Positions 12,111-22,647 of a DNA stretch of 64,000 nt are shown here, piece by piece (position 1 is the stretch's first letter; every line of letters begins with the position of its first letter). Location: assembly GCF_032854445.1 (NCBI RefSeq), contig NC_088299.1, positions 3,139,001 to 3,203,000 on the forward strand, read 5' to 3'. A program made the position numbers and the translations under genes. Under the pieces are notes generated by a model that ran no database searches, had not been told where the DNA came from, and saw nothing but the letters and a program-made list of their open reading frames with translations. The stretch is from Liolophura sinensis. Lineage: Eukaryota > Mollusca > Polyplacophora > Chitonida > Chitonidae.

Positions 12111-12238
12111 CCGCGCTCTGGTTTTCCCTCCAACGCTATAAGCCCGGCTCGTCTTATGAAAGGCCTATCGCCTAGGCGACACGTCACTCAAGGTACTTAA
12201 AAGAAGAGGATATTTTCATTAATAATTCATAAGTGAAA

Positions 12239-12328
12239 ATATGCCCTTCCTTTAAGTACCGTGGTGTCATATTTGATAATCGACTTACCTGGACGAAACA
12301 TATCGAATATTTAATGAACATATTTAAT
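12239..12328 (+). pseudogene. Non-LTR retrotransposon RT fragment
   Basis: From about 12242 the frame reads CPSFKYRGVIFDNRLTWTKHI, the hallmark of the late RT/thumb region of Jockey/I-type non-LTR retrotransposons (usually KYLGVxxDxxLTWxxHI). It is cut off at 12328, exactly where segmental duplication unit 2 begins. The 130 bp before it, back to the end of unit 1 at 12110, are not recognisable. The RNase H part of a similar element lies just after unit 2. Confidence 0.7.
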
Positions 12329-12589
12329 GTTGTAACTTCCTCGCCTGGCGTTCAGCATGAAGGGAATAGTGCAACGACTGGTTGACCCGTATCAGTATAA
12401 TGGCTCGGGCAGGACAGCTTACTTGGCTTCGGCAAGTCATCTCAGTGAAGCAGCACTAGATAAAAGAGCGGTGGAAATCCGTCCTGCAACAAGGAGGCAC
12501 ATCACATACACCTTAAGGATTCCTTCGTCGTCATATGACTGAAAAATTGTTAAGTACGACGTTAAACCCTAAGCACTCACTCACTCACT
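12329..12589 (+). mobile_element. SINE family B, 5'-truncated by the duplication breakpoint
   Basis: The tRNA-like head is missing. The body and the (CACT)n tail match 4855-5115, including the right-hand target-site duplication CCAAAACTAG, here after 12589. This is a copy of the same insertion made by segmental duplication, not a new transposition. Confidence 0.88.
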
Positions 12590-12830
12590 CCAAAACTAGA
12601 AAACACCCATCAACTTCGTTATCACAAGTAAACACTATATTCGGGTGACATTTTTAAAGAAATCCTAGGAAACCTAATGCATGGCTAGTCTCCAGAAAAG
12701 ACAGAAATGTCTCATCGAAATAACATTTATAGACAACAGATCTGTTAACAATGCTGAATATAACAAAGCTGACTCAAAATGATTCAATAGCTGAACTCCG
12801 CTGTTTCTGTGACGTGGTCTGCGGCTATTC

Positions 12831-14186
12831 TTAAGTTCTCGGATAACAACGTTTGATTATCGAGCAAATGTCAGTTCGGAATTGCTTTTGAAACGCCAGG
12901 TAAATGAGTGGATTAACAACATTGTTTAAATAAAATGTGTGCATTAAAATATTACGCAGGGGCCGGAATGCTAGTGAGTTTTCCTTGTTTGCCATTACAC
13001 CGAATTTGATAAGGAATAAAGGCAGCCAGGACAGAAGGAACGCCACAGTAATGACAGCTAGCATCATGCACACTCGCAACGTTTCCGCTGGCGTCTTTTG
13101 TGGGATTCCTCGTCTTTTACGATTTGGTCCTATAGAATCGGTCGTGGTTGACGTCTGTCGCTGTTCTTTAAGTGGACCTTGTGGAATGCTCATCTCTTCG
13201 CTCCCTTGAGAAGCTGACATCCATGCTTCGACGGGCCGTTTCGATGCTTCGTAATATCTACGGTGGTGAGATGTACTTTGCGACAGACTGTTTGCTGACG
13301 CCTCAGGTGGAGTTTCAGAAGTTCCAACAATTTTCCTTTTGGCCACTTTCAAAGCGACAAGCACATACGACACAGTTATTACCGCCAGACTTATGATAAA
13401 CATAACAAACTCTGCTCGGCTATACCAAAATATGTGATTTGATAATATGTAAGTGTCACTGACGTCGCATTGGACGTAAGGAATGGACAGTCCCAGCGAA
13501 TCGTCCGAAATATTGTTGTGTGTTTGTCCGTAGAATTCTAACACCGGGATACTTCCAACACATCCTACAGCGATACCAATTCCAACCATGACGTAGGAAA
13601 CTCTCTGAGATCTGATGAAAGATAGTGCTCTGCACACAGCCAAGTACCTATCTATGGCAATCACCGTTAGCAGGCAGACCGAGGAGCAGAATGTGGTGTG
13701 AACCAAGAACTCGAAAACTTTACACACAGTCGTCCACCACTGGTCAAGCGGATGACAAAGTTTAAAGATTGCGTAGGGATGAAGAAGCACACAGGAAAGG
13801 AGGTCGAGCCAAGCCAGACTTAGCATGAATACGTTAGCCGTGGTTTTAATTTTCTTTCTTTGGTAAACCAAAATAACCAGCCCGTTTCCAACGATGCCTA
13901 CCAACATCAAAACGACCATGTAGGTTACAAGTGGAGCTGACTTTACCATAAGGTTTGTCGCTATGATGCTGAGAAGTTCCGACAAGCAGTCCTGATCTAG
14001 CGAGCCCAACACGTCTTCCTCCACGGAGGAGTTAGCTCTTGCTTTTCTTTCTGGATCAAAGGTCTCGCCGATCGTAGAAGAAATGTTCACACAATCCATC
14101 TGGTTTAGAGTGGACGTTTCCATACTGCTCTGTCCGACAACAACTGACTGGGTTCCGCTAGTGGATGAGAGGTCTCCGACCCACAT
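12831..14186 (-). CDS. Class A (rhodopsin-like) GPCR, copy B, apparently intact
   Basis: 451-residue single-exon receptor, nearly identical to copy A over the 7TM core. The ATG at 14186 opens an extracellular tail of about 78 residues with N-glycosylation sites at Asn34 (NIS) and Asn52 (NSS) and an acidic DQDCLSE just before TM1. Core motifs: GNGLVILVY (TM1), LAWLDLLSC (TM2), DRYLAV (TM3), Cys in WTTVCKV and YVQCDVSD for the ECL1-ECL2 disulphide, SWLPLFLIKF (TM6), NPLIYLAF (TM7). The long third intracellular loop contains SQSTSHHRRYYEAS and RKRRGI, possible kinase sites. It resembles peptide-receptor class A GPCRs, but subtype and ligand cannot be assigned. No upstream in-frame ATG occurs before an in-frame stop about 100 bp further out; a 5' non-coding exon is possible. 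Confidence 0.93.
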   Translation of the reverse strand: MWVGDLSSTSGTQSVVVGQSSMETSTLNQMDCVNISSTIGETFDPERKARANSSVEEDVLGSLDQDCLSELLSIIATNLMVKSAPLVTYMVVLMLVGIVGNGLVILVYQRKKIKTTANVFMLSLAWLDLLSCVLLHPYAIFKLCHPLDQWWTTVCKVFEFLVHTTFCSSVCLLTVIAIDRYLAVCRALSFIRSQRVSYVMVGIGIAVGCVGSIPVLEFYGQTHNNISDDSLGLSIPYVQCDVSDTYILSNHIFWYSRAEFVMFIISLAVITVSYVLVALKVAKRKIVGTSETPPEASANSLSQSTSHHRRYYEASKRPVEAWMSASQGSEEMSIPQGPLKEQRQTSTTTDSIGPNRKRRGIPQKTPAETLRVCMMLAVITVAFLLSWLPLFLIKFGVMANKENSLAFRPLRNILMHTFYLNNVVNPLIYLAFQKQFRTDICSIIKRCYPRT

Positions 14187-14496
14187 ACGGTTGCATGCAA
14201 TAAATTTTAAGTGAGCAATTATTACGGCTGATATTAAATCTCTTACTCTTCACATTATCACTTCATACTCGAGAACAGTCTAACTAGCAAGACACAATCA
14301 GATGCGTGGTAAATACATTTAGTTTCCCTTCAGAAGCTAACAATGTTTTGGGTTTAATTAGCACCTTGATTATCCAGTGCACACACCTGCGAGCAAGTCA
14401 TCAAAAACAGTAGGGATTCAAAGGTCTGTAATTACAATTAATAATGGTCTCACGATGTTGTCTGATCACGATTGCTAGTGTACCATTTGTAAGCCG

Positions 14497-16803
14497 GTAA
14501 AGGCCATCATCGTACCATCGTACTATCGTTTCATCGCCCGAAGATGACACAATAGCGCAAAGCGATGACATGGTAGTCCGAAACGATGAAGCGATAATGC
14601 AGGAAGAGATGGTAGCGTAGTGCCATCACCTCGCACTGGTGTTCCATCGCTTTGCATCATACCTTTGCTTAGCTTCATCGTTCAATTGTTTCGCATCGTC
14701 ACGTGACCAAAACAATGCGTTGAGATCTCTACTTACTCTTCCCGGAGATGGAAACTACAGCTGTATCTTCTTAAAAGTTGACTTGTTTGACTCAAGCATG
14801 TCAAACAGGTATCATCATGGGTGGCTTTAATCCTCCTTTGTTTCCTGCGGTGTTGCCAATCCTCGTGATCTGGATCAGAGATAAAAACAATGGGGGGTGG
14901 CTTATCACTATGTTAGCTTACTTTCGCGCATACCGTGAACAGTATTCAAACAGCTGTCACTTGTTCCCACCTTAAATGAGTAATTTTAATCAACAACTAG
15001 CATTTCAAACCAGTCAAGCTACACGATTGTTTCGGTGTTAATCATCCTCTTTTTGCTGGTCAGAAACAGCCAGCATTACCGTACCTGTCAAACTTAGATT
15101 ATCGACGCATTCGGTTACTGAGTGGGAGTAGTAGGTCTACAAGGGCTGGAGATTGATAGACATATCTACTATGTCATATATGTCTACTATGTGCAAAGCT
15201 CAAACAAACTGAATAAATTTCATTGTTCCATTTATATGTCTTTCAAATAAGCAACATTTTAAACAATGTGACCAAATACATATGAATAATACAGTAGTGT
15301 TTAACAGATGACATTGAATACACATTTATATAGAAAGAAAGTGTGATGCCGAATTATATCGTATTACATCAAACAGTTGCTGCTCAAATTTCATTTTAAG
15401 GTATGTCAATCTGGAATCCAATATACTTGCGTCTCTTACGAGGAAGAGCTGTCCCACCTTCGAGTTGCAAAATCTTCTCATTTGCGGCTTGTTCGGTCTG
15501 GTGATGAACTCAAAAATGTTCGGATGGGCTTTCTTCACCATCAGATTTAGCTTTCGACGCCAGCCCTCCAAACGGTTTGTAGTTCTTGGTCCGTTTGTGT
15601 TATAGTGGTTCTATGTCTCTTGATCGAAGGCGCCCTCTGTGCAAGTTTCAGTGACGTAGTCTCCAGAGTCGAGCTGGGGCAGTGTTTGTAGAATCTGCCA
15701 GATGTCATTCTCAGTAGTCAAGCCATATGAACACTCAGTTTTTGTACATCACCACCATTCTTTAGGTAAATGATGATGGTTTACACGATACAAGAAGCCG
15801 GCATGGGAAAGCTCTCTCCCACCTCGGTCAAGTGTCGGAATAGGAACAGTGTTCACTCAATTTCCTGGCAGAATTTCTTTCACCACTGACAGAATTTCGC
15901 TCACTGCCTACCTCAGCCCGGTTAAGCGGACTATCCCCATTTATCTTGTTTTTGCTAAGCTGTTACCTATACCCGGATTAACGCAGGGCGTGATAGTGTA
16001 GGCATTAGCGGACTTCACCGTCAAATGGCTATTCAGTTCACAATTTGTTAATAATTCAATCATTGATCAACAGGAGAAAGAGGATTTCGAAGCGGGTTTG
16101 TGGTGTAAGTTTGGTTGCTCTAGATCTCTTAGTATTGCCTGCATCAAAATGGCAAAGCTTTCACACAAATGACGAAAGCCTATTGCTCTGATACCGGTTT
16201 GTCATGTCCCCAGCTTAGCTTTCACATAACAAGCTCTCTAAATCGTTACATTCACTAACGTTGAACATGGTTCTGTCATCTGTGCTGTCCTCTGACAACG
16301 CTGCGTGCGCGCGACGAAAACAGGCTTCCCGTGAGCTAAAAAAATCTGAGTTCATACCACTTTGTTATGCGAGAATAATAAAGACTACCGAGTCGCAATT
16401 AACGCAATTATCACCACTCGAACAGCATCCCACCTTCATAAACCGACTGGAATCGAAAATAGCTTTTAGCAAAGTTTGACTTGCTTTCGATGCGACAGCT
16501 GTCGATTGTATTTGATTAAGGCCAGTATTTTTAAAATACCTTCGAATGCATAGATTCTTAAAAAATACACATGGTTTATCCTTATTGGCTCGATTGACAA
16601 TTGCTTTCATCATTTACGTTTCTTTGTGCGTCGTTTGTTACCTTTAACCACAGCGGGTTATTTTACTTATAATCCTTCCATCTCTTCGCACTATCGTTCC
16701 ACAGCTTCCGAGTATCATTTCGTCACTTTGCAATATCGTCTCACCGCTGCACACTATCGTGCCATCGTTTCGCGCTATCCTACGGTACGACGTTGGCCTT
16801 TAC
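14497..16803 (-). mobile_element. Decayed Mutator-like DNA transposon, unit 2 copy
   Basis: Same element as 6826-9578, copied with the segmental duplication: GTAAAGGCCATCATCGTACC at 14497 and its inverted partner ending at about 16803, each with the CATCGTTTCGC-type subterminal repeats. It is 447 bp shorter, with a junction at about 14787 (TTGACTTGTTTGACTCAAGC). Confidence 0.6.
15320..15740 (-). pseudogene. MULE transposase C-terminal remnant (unit 2)
   Basis: Carries the same block as unit 1 with different lesions: MEGWRRKLNLMVKKAHPNIF is in frame with a longer C-terminal tail (NKPQMRRFCNSKVGQLF, then LKMKFEQQLFDVIRYN). The upstream part (GDYVTET..., DQET) is interrupted by a stop at about 15612. 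It shows more of the family's C-terminal tail than unit 1 but no catalytic domain. Confidence 0.6.
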
Positions 16804-16872
16804 AAGCATCCACCAGATGTATATTGGTGGAGTGTCAGGACATTTCGATAGAGTATGAAAAATGCTCTATGC

Positions 16873-17617
16873 ATAATGTTATCTGTGGAGTATTCAATGT
16901 TCCAGGTAGAGTATACACAATGCTGTGTGTGGAGTGTTTAATGTTCCAGGTAGAGCAGGCACAATGCTATATGTGGAGTATTCAATGCTCCAGGCAGAGC
17001 AGGCACAATGCTGTGTGTGGAGTGTTTAATGTTCCAGGCAGAGTATGCACAATGCTGTGTGTGGAGTATTCAATTTTCCAGGTAGAGTATGCACAATACT
17101 GTGTGTGGAGTGTTCAATGTTCCAGGTAGAACATGCACAGTGCTATATGTGGAGTATTTAATGTTCCAGGTAGAGTATGCCCAATGCTGTGTGTGGAGTG
17201 TTTAATGTTCCAGGTAGAACATGCGCAGTGCCATATGTGGAGTATTCAATGTTCCAGTTAGAACATGCACAGTGCTATATGTGGAGTATTCAATGTTCCA
17301 GGTAGAGCAGGCACAATGCTGTGTGTGGAGTGTGTAATGTTCCAGGCAGAGTATGCACAATGCTGTGTGTGGAGCGTTTAATGTTCCAGGTAGAGTATGC
17401 ACAATGCTGTGTGTGGAGTGTTTAATGTTCCAGGTAGAGTATGCACAATGCTGTGTGTGGAGTATTCAATTTTCCAGGTAGAGTATGCACAATGCTGTGT
17501 GTGGAGTGTTTAATGTTCCAGGTAAAGCATGCACAATGCTGTGTGTGGAGTATCTAATGTTCTATGTAGGGTATGCACAATTCTATGTGGAGTGTTCAGT
17601 GTTACAGGTAGAGGTAA
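16873..17617. repeat. 44-bp minisatellite (unit 2 array)
   Basis: Same 44-bp unit and same copy number as 9648-10392, at a constant offset of 7225 bp on both sides. Only single-base differences are visible (for example CAGGTAGAGC against CAGGCAGAGC near 16994). Confidence 0.92.
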
Positions 17618-19454
17618 AACATGTGCACAATGCCCAAACAATCACATGATCGTTGTTGACAACCTATTTTAACCAGTGCTACACAAAAATCAAAGAATTC
17701 CCGGTTCAAGACCGGGTTTGAACCTGCATCTCCCGCGAATTGGTGGTTGAAAGGCCCGCATTTATTCAAAACGCTTTTATCAACCTGTGTACATTTACAA
17801 GCCTAAAACTAAGTTCCAGCTAGCAAGAATGCATATAATACTTTGCTAAGATGGCAATTAAAACTGCACATGCATAACGATAGGTAAGCACAGAGAAGAA
17901 GTTTGTTAAAATGTTTTAACTGAAATCAATGTGACAGTCGACTATACGCAGTGGGTTCATGAGTACACGGGCTATATGACAATGAGCCAGACAAATTAAC
18001 CAATCAACACCTGGTTCGCATCGGTCTCGGGGTAAATTGATGAGGCCCTATTTGACTGGTTCTGCATATAGAGTGGATACCGGGAGTAAATCAAGCATTG
18101 CTTTTATGTAATTTAACTTTGTCGTATTAGACATACAGACATTATGTATAGATGTACACGTGTATAAAGCGATGAAAGCACCGCCTTTACATTTGCCTTG
18201 GTCACGCTGCAGCTAAAACAATTTGTCAACATAACATCTAGCTGCCACCAACCTAAACCCATGTACTTTATTCGTTAATGAATTCCTTCAGATGAAAATA
18301 TATCCGTTCTTTTTTTTCAGATTCAAGCACGAAACAGTGTTAAAACGAGGTTTGAACACGAGGCGGTTTCGGAAACCTTGCACAGAGTGTGTTTTATGTT
18401 TCAACTGAAGATTCCCGAATTGACCTGGCGGGAAAATAGAACTCCTCTGCAATGTGAGGACAATTTCAATTCTAACAAATCAACACATGGTGTGTGGCAA
18501 ACTTCACCAGCATTTTACGGGAGATTGATGGCAGGCACTTTTTAATCAAATCTTTATCGCTGAAATAAATTTGTATGTTGATTTGTTACATTTATTTATG
18601 GGTTTGTTAAAGCAAAAGACCTTTAAAAATCGAAGTAAGCATCACTAAATAGACCACTTAAATCTATGCACAAATATACACTCATTTATATTTTTTTTTA
18701 GATTTTTGTGAAAGGAGTTAATGGCGTTCAAACATTTGAATTCTAAAGTGGGCTTTATTGACCATGCTCTCAGAGTTTAGCAACTCTGACCTCACAGGAC
18801 GTTTTTCCAACTGTAATCACGACACTGAATGTTGGAATAACTTTTTACAATGAGTAAAAGATTACTGAAATAATGTTCGCAAAAATTCTGGTGAACATCA
18901 GGAAAAAAAAGGTGATGTGACGTCAGATTTCCTAGGTACCATCAGTATGGCTTATAAAGCCCATCACAGTAGTCTGTATTTTCAGTTGTCCGTATGATGA
19001 ACGTTACTTCATAGTTTCGCTTTCTTTTACTTTAAGGAAAGTCACTGCTCCCTGGACACAATCTATATACACACATCTAATGACTTCTCGTCGTCATATG
19101 ACTGAAAAATTCCGAATAGTACAGTGTATGACATTAAACCACGCGCGCACATGCGCACCTATACGCATTACACACGTGGGTGTACACACCCACGTGTGTA
19201 AAGGCATATAACTTGACCATGTATGTAACTCATATGATCACTGGATTTGCATCTTATATGTTGTTGGTATGTGGGAAACGGGGAGAAAGTGAGACATGAA
19301 ATATTCTCTTGTCGACATACTAGAAATATACGCGTTCAGAATGCGCACGGATGTGGTAATCTTGGTGAACACTCAATCTCCTGTCTTGTAGCGGAGAGGA
19401 TATACGAAAACACACCCGCCAATGACACATCACTTTTGGTGCTCTCTGTCAGGT
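17618..19454. other. Gene-free remainder of unit 2
   Basis: No coding similarity. Includes the reverse tRNA-like segment at about 17705-17765, an inverted repeat at 19169-19200 and the ~120-bp stretch absent from unit 1. Confidence 0.5.
19169..19200. repeat. 15-bp perfect inverted repeat with 2-bp spacer
   Basis: TACACACGTGGGTGT, AC, then its exact reverse complement. It contains CACGTG E-box cores in both arms. In unit 1 the matching stretch (about 11940-11970) is degenerate, so one copy has changed since the duplication. No function can be assigned. Confidence 0.75.
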
Positions 19455-19465
19455 TCCAGAGTTAA

Positions 19466-20015
19466 AGTATTCCAAATCCTTTAGATTATCAAATTTTGTC
19501 TCAGTATTTACAGCCGAACTTACAGCTATCATCTGTGCTCTTCAGTTTCTCCTCGACCTAAAGCCTTCCATAATGTCAAATTATGTCTAGTATAAATCTT
19601 CATCAGTTGTGTTCGAAATACTACATTTATGCACCACTCTTCGTTACCAGGGCGTGTTTGTCGGTTTTGACTGGGTGCCGGCGCATGTCGGTATTGTTGG
19701 AAACGAGAGTAGTACCAAAGGTAGATTTTACAACAGTTTGTTTCCTACAGTAAGAAATGCTTGGGTGTCAGTGAAGGGGAGGTTACAACAAGTGTTTTTT
19801 GATGAGATTGTAGTCGGGTCACGTTCCTTTGAATTTTAATCTCTATAGAATTGGAAAGCATCCCACTGGGCTTTGTGACCACTGCAATGTTGTAGAAACT
19901 ATGGATCGTTTTTTACTTCGGTGTCCATATTATGGACAGATTCGTAATGACACATTAAGACGACTTTCGGTTTTAATTGTTAAAATCCGTGATGTTCCAG
20001 GGACTGTTATCTACT
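19466..20015 (+). pseudogene. Non-LTR retrotransposon RNase H and C-terminal zinc-knuckle fragment
   Basis: Three pieces in different frames: FTAELTAIICALQFLLDL (about 19500-19560), the RNase H start with its catalytic Glu; VGFDWVPAHVGIVGNES (about 19660-19710), the RNase H C-terminal WxPxHxGIxGNE motif; and GLCDHCNVVETMDRFLLRCP (about 19870-19930), the CxxC...C knuckle that ends Jockey/I-clade ORF2. Frameshifts and an internal deletion separate them. The RT part of such an element precedes unit 2 at 12239, so an element of this type may have spanned the duplication site. Confidence 0.75.
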
Positions 20016-20858
20016 GAAAAGTCGTCGTTCAAGCTCTCGTCGAAGGGACCTACTCTCCCAATGCGCTACTTCGGATTAGCGATGTCCGATTCACTGTGCG
20101 TGAGTGACTTTCCACGTGATAGTGCTCAACCTGATTGTTTTGTCAATAAACAGTGGCTCCACAACTGTAACTTTAGGTGCTTTGTTAAAGTTTCTGAGGA
20201 AAATTCAGTAGTGCGACTCGAGAAACTGTGACCTTTCAATGTGCTTTGATGTCTGCAACGCTGCATGATGTTTTTGTTGTTTTACCGACCAAACTATGGA
20301 AGCGAGTTTGGGACATATCACATGTATGATAGTCTACAGCGACGTGTATCGTCACCCGTGTCTTTCTGCTCGGACTGTTTCCCGTAGCTGGAAGTACGGG
20401 AAACTTCTGTGCCCTTATCGCAATGAATCTTGCCGTAATATCCTGACGTGAAATCAGATTTTCTTATGCTGACTATTTTGCGGTCGATGTATGTGTAACT
20501 GTATAGCGATCTGAACAAGCCACCCGGATTGCGCCAGACTGTGTCAAACTATGCATACGGATTTCGTTATAGTCTCTGAGGTTTGGAATTGTGTTGTTGT
20601 TGGAGATTCTGCATTGACTAACTACGGAAGCCTGTTTCTGCCATCTCTACTGGGCTACCCATTGATGTGTACATTTCTTTCTCTTGATAAATACACCAAG
20701 ACTGATGCGTGTTAGAGAAGTGTACATGATGTATGGTGGTCCATCTGTTCCAAACTGTCTTTTTTTTTTACATATCTTCATATGTTTGTTTGCCATGTTT
20801 TGAATTTAATTAGTCATTATTTAGGCCAAGGTGATAAGCTGTACAAATACATGTAACA
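20016..20858. other. Gene-free stretch before the Gypsy element
   Basis: No coding similarity. I searched it by eye for a copy of the 3' LTR found at 28287-28432 and saw none, so the Gypsy element seems to lack its 5' LTR. A poly-T run lies at about 20761-20770. Confidence 0.5.
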
Positions 20859-21355
20859 ATGGCGGAACAAGAACCTAGTGTAACACATCTACTAACATTC
20901 CTTTACCACAGAAACTTGATCTACAGGGTAATTTATCTGCTAACTGGAAGAAGTTTCGTAGAATGTGGGATAACTATGAAATTACTACTAGTATTTCAGA
21001 AGCTGACAGTAAATACAAGACAGCTGAACTCTTGGCCTACATTGGCCCCGATGCTCTAGATGTGTATGATGGGCTCCCCTTTGCTCAATATGAAGACAGA
21101 CAGAACACTGACACTGTGCTTCAGAAATTTAAAGCCTTCCGCATTGGTGACACCAATGAGACGTTTGAACGTTATTGTTTCAACAGAAGAGATCAGGAGC
21201 AATCTGAGACAGTGGACTCTTATGTGCCAACTTTGAGAACTACGGCTAAGACTTGTAATTATGAAACTTTGGAAGACAGTCTCATGAGAGATGGTATTGC
21301 AATAAGTTTTAGAGATAATGCAACTCGGAACGACTGTTACAGGATCCAAAGTTAA
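20859..21355 (+). pseudogene. Gypsy gag (capsid-like region), frameshifted
   Basis: The frame opens at 20859 with MAEQEPSVTHLLTF. The capsid-like part continues in another frame (LDLQGNLSANWKKFRRMWDN from about 20911), so a one-base frameshift lies near 20900. The sequence then runs through AELLAYIGPDALDVYDGL and SETVDSYVPTLRTTAKTC, typical of metazoan Gypsy Gag of the small uncharacterised type. It ends at a stop (21353-21355) just before the zinc-knuckle segment, where an intact Gag would read on. Confidence 0.8.
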
Positions 21356-21357
21356 CT

Positions 21358-21954
21358 TTGAAGATATGCATTGATGTGTGTAGGGCCGATGAGAGTGCTG
21401 CTCATCAAGTCAAAAGCATGGCTTTAACAGAAGAAGTTCAGGCTGTGCGAGATAAAAAGTCTAAGGTTACTGCTAGAAAACATGCAAATAAGAAAAGAGG
21501 TTCCAGAACGAAAAGCTGTAAGTTCTGTGGAAAACAGAATGAGTTTATTAAGGAAAAATGTCCAGCTTGGGGTAAGACATGCGCCAGATGCCAGAAAACT
21601 AACCATTTTGTTGCAAAGTGCCCAAATAAAGGAACTGGTAAACAAAAAGTCCAACAGTTAAATGCTAATAGTGAATCTTCAGAAGAAAAATTTATGATGG
21701 TTGTGAATTCCAAGGAAGACTCCTCCCATGTTAAGTCCTTACGGTCTCCGAAGAGGATCTTTGCTCGTATGCTGTTGCAAGGTCAGACATTTGTTTTCCA
21801 ACTGGATTGTGGTGCAACGGTGAATGTGCTTCCTCTGGATGATTGTGTGCGCATATATGGTGATAAAGAACTGGAACATTTGGACAAAGCTTCACCCACA
21901 CTTGCGATGTTCAAGGGGACACAAACTGATCCCGTGGGAAAACGTATCTGTTAG
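21358..21954 (+). pseudogene. Gypsy nucleocapsid zinc knuckles and aspartic protease
   Basis: Contains CKFCGKQNEFIKEKCP and CARCQKTNHFVAKCP, two CCHC-like knuckles; the first has lost the usual Gly/His spacing. Then comes the protease segment FVFQLDCGATVNVLPLDDC. The active-site triad is D-C-G where retropepsins have D-S/T-G, so activity is doubtful. The frame ends at 21954 and the protease region continues in another frame (about 21955-22098, NPKNEQKYNVEMVVVKGDFK), so there is a further frameshift. Confidence 0.85.
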
Positions 21955-22095
21955 AAATCCTAAGAATGAACAAAAGTACAATGTGGAAATGGTAGTGGTT
22001 AAAGGTGATTTTAAACCATTTCTTGGAGCCAGAGCTCTTCAGCACATGAACCTGACCAAGGTCAAATCTGAGAACATCATGGAGACCATGATAAA

Positions 22096-22305
22096 CTGAA
22101 CTCCTGGAATGATGTCCTCTCTACCCACAAAGATGTTTTCCGTTGCGATGGGAAACTAAATGGACTACTCCATTTAGAATTAGACAAGACTGTACCTTGT
22201 CTGAACTCCTGGAATGATGTCCTCTCTACCCACAAAGATGTTTTCCGTTGCGATGGGAAACTAAATGGACTACTCCATTTAGAATTAGACAAGACTGTAC
22301 CTCCT
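22096..22305 (+). repeat. 105-bp tandem duplication inside Gypsy pol
   Basis: The words CTGAACTCCTGGAATGATGT start at 22096 and again at 22201, and the following ~100 bp are identical. The period of 105 bp is 35 codons, so the reading frame would be kept. It lies in the protease-RT linker. Confidence 0.92.
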
Positions 22306-22380
22306 GTTAGACTAACCTGTAGAAAGGTACCGGTTGCTCTACAACCGAAACTGAAGGAAGGGCTAGATCTACTTACCCCA

Positions 22381-22637
22381 AAGCTCAGTTGGTTAGCGCG
22401 CTAGCGCAGCGTAATGACTCAGGAGTCTCTCACCAATGCGGTCGCTGTGAGTTCAAGTTCAGCTCATGCTGGCTTCCTTTCCGGCCGTAAGTGGGAAGGT
22501 CTGTCAGCAACCTGCGAATGATCGTGGGTTTCCCCCGGGCTCTGCCCTGTTTCCACCCACCATAATGCTGGCCGCCATCGTATAAGTGAAATATTCTTAA
22601 GTGCGGCGTAAAACACCAATCAAATAAATAAATAAAT
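22381..22637 (+). mobile_element. SINE family A nested in Gypsy RT region
   Basis: tRNA-like head GCTCAGTTGGTTAGCGCGCT, B box GAGTTCAAGTTC and an AAATAAATAAAT tail. Flanked by ACTTACCCCA at 22371-22380 and ACTTACCCAA at 22638-22647, a near-perfect target duplication. The Gypsy coding sequence resumes on the other side (KGIIAPVSEPTEWIS), so the SINE inserted after the Gypsy element. Confidence 0.9.
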
Positions 22638-22647
22638 ACTTACCCAA

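Larger units (their letters stand above)
12329..19454. repeat. Tandem segmental duplication, unit 2 (GPCR copy B)
   Basis: Second copy of 4855-12110. It begins abruptly at GTTGTAACTTCC inside the SINE sequence, directly after the non-LTR fragment, and ends at CTCTCTGTCAGGT. It keeps the complete GPCR N-terminus and an extra ~120 bp near 19205-19335 that unit 1 lacks, but it has lost 447 bp inside the transposon relative to unit 1. Confidence 0.92.

Noticed and set aside
20016-20858. Possible 5' LTR of the Gypsy element
   Set aside because: I compared the 3' LTR (28287-28432) with this stretch by eye and found no matching block. A pairwise alignment would be decisive.
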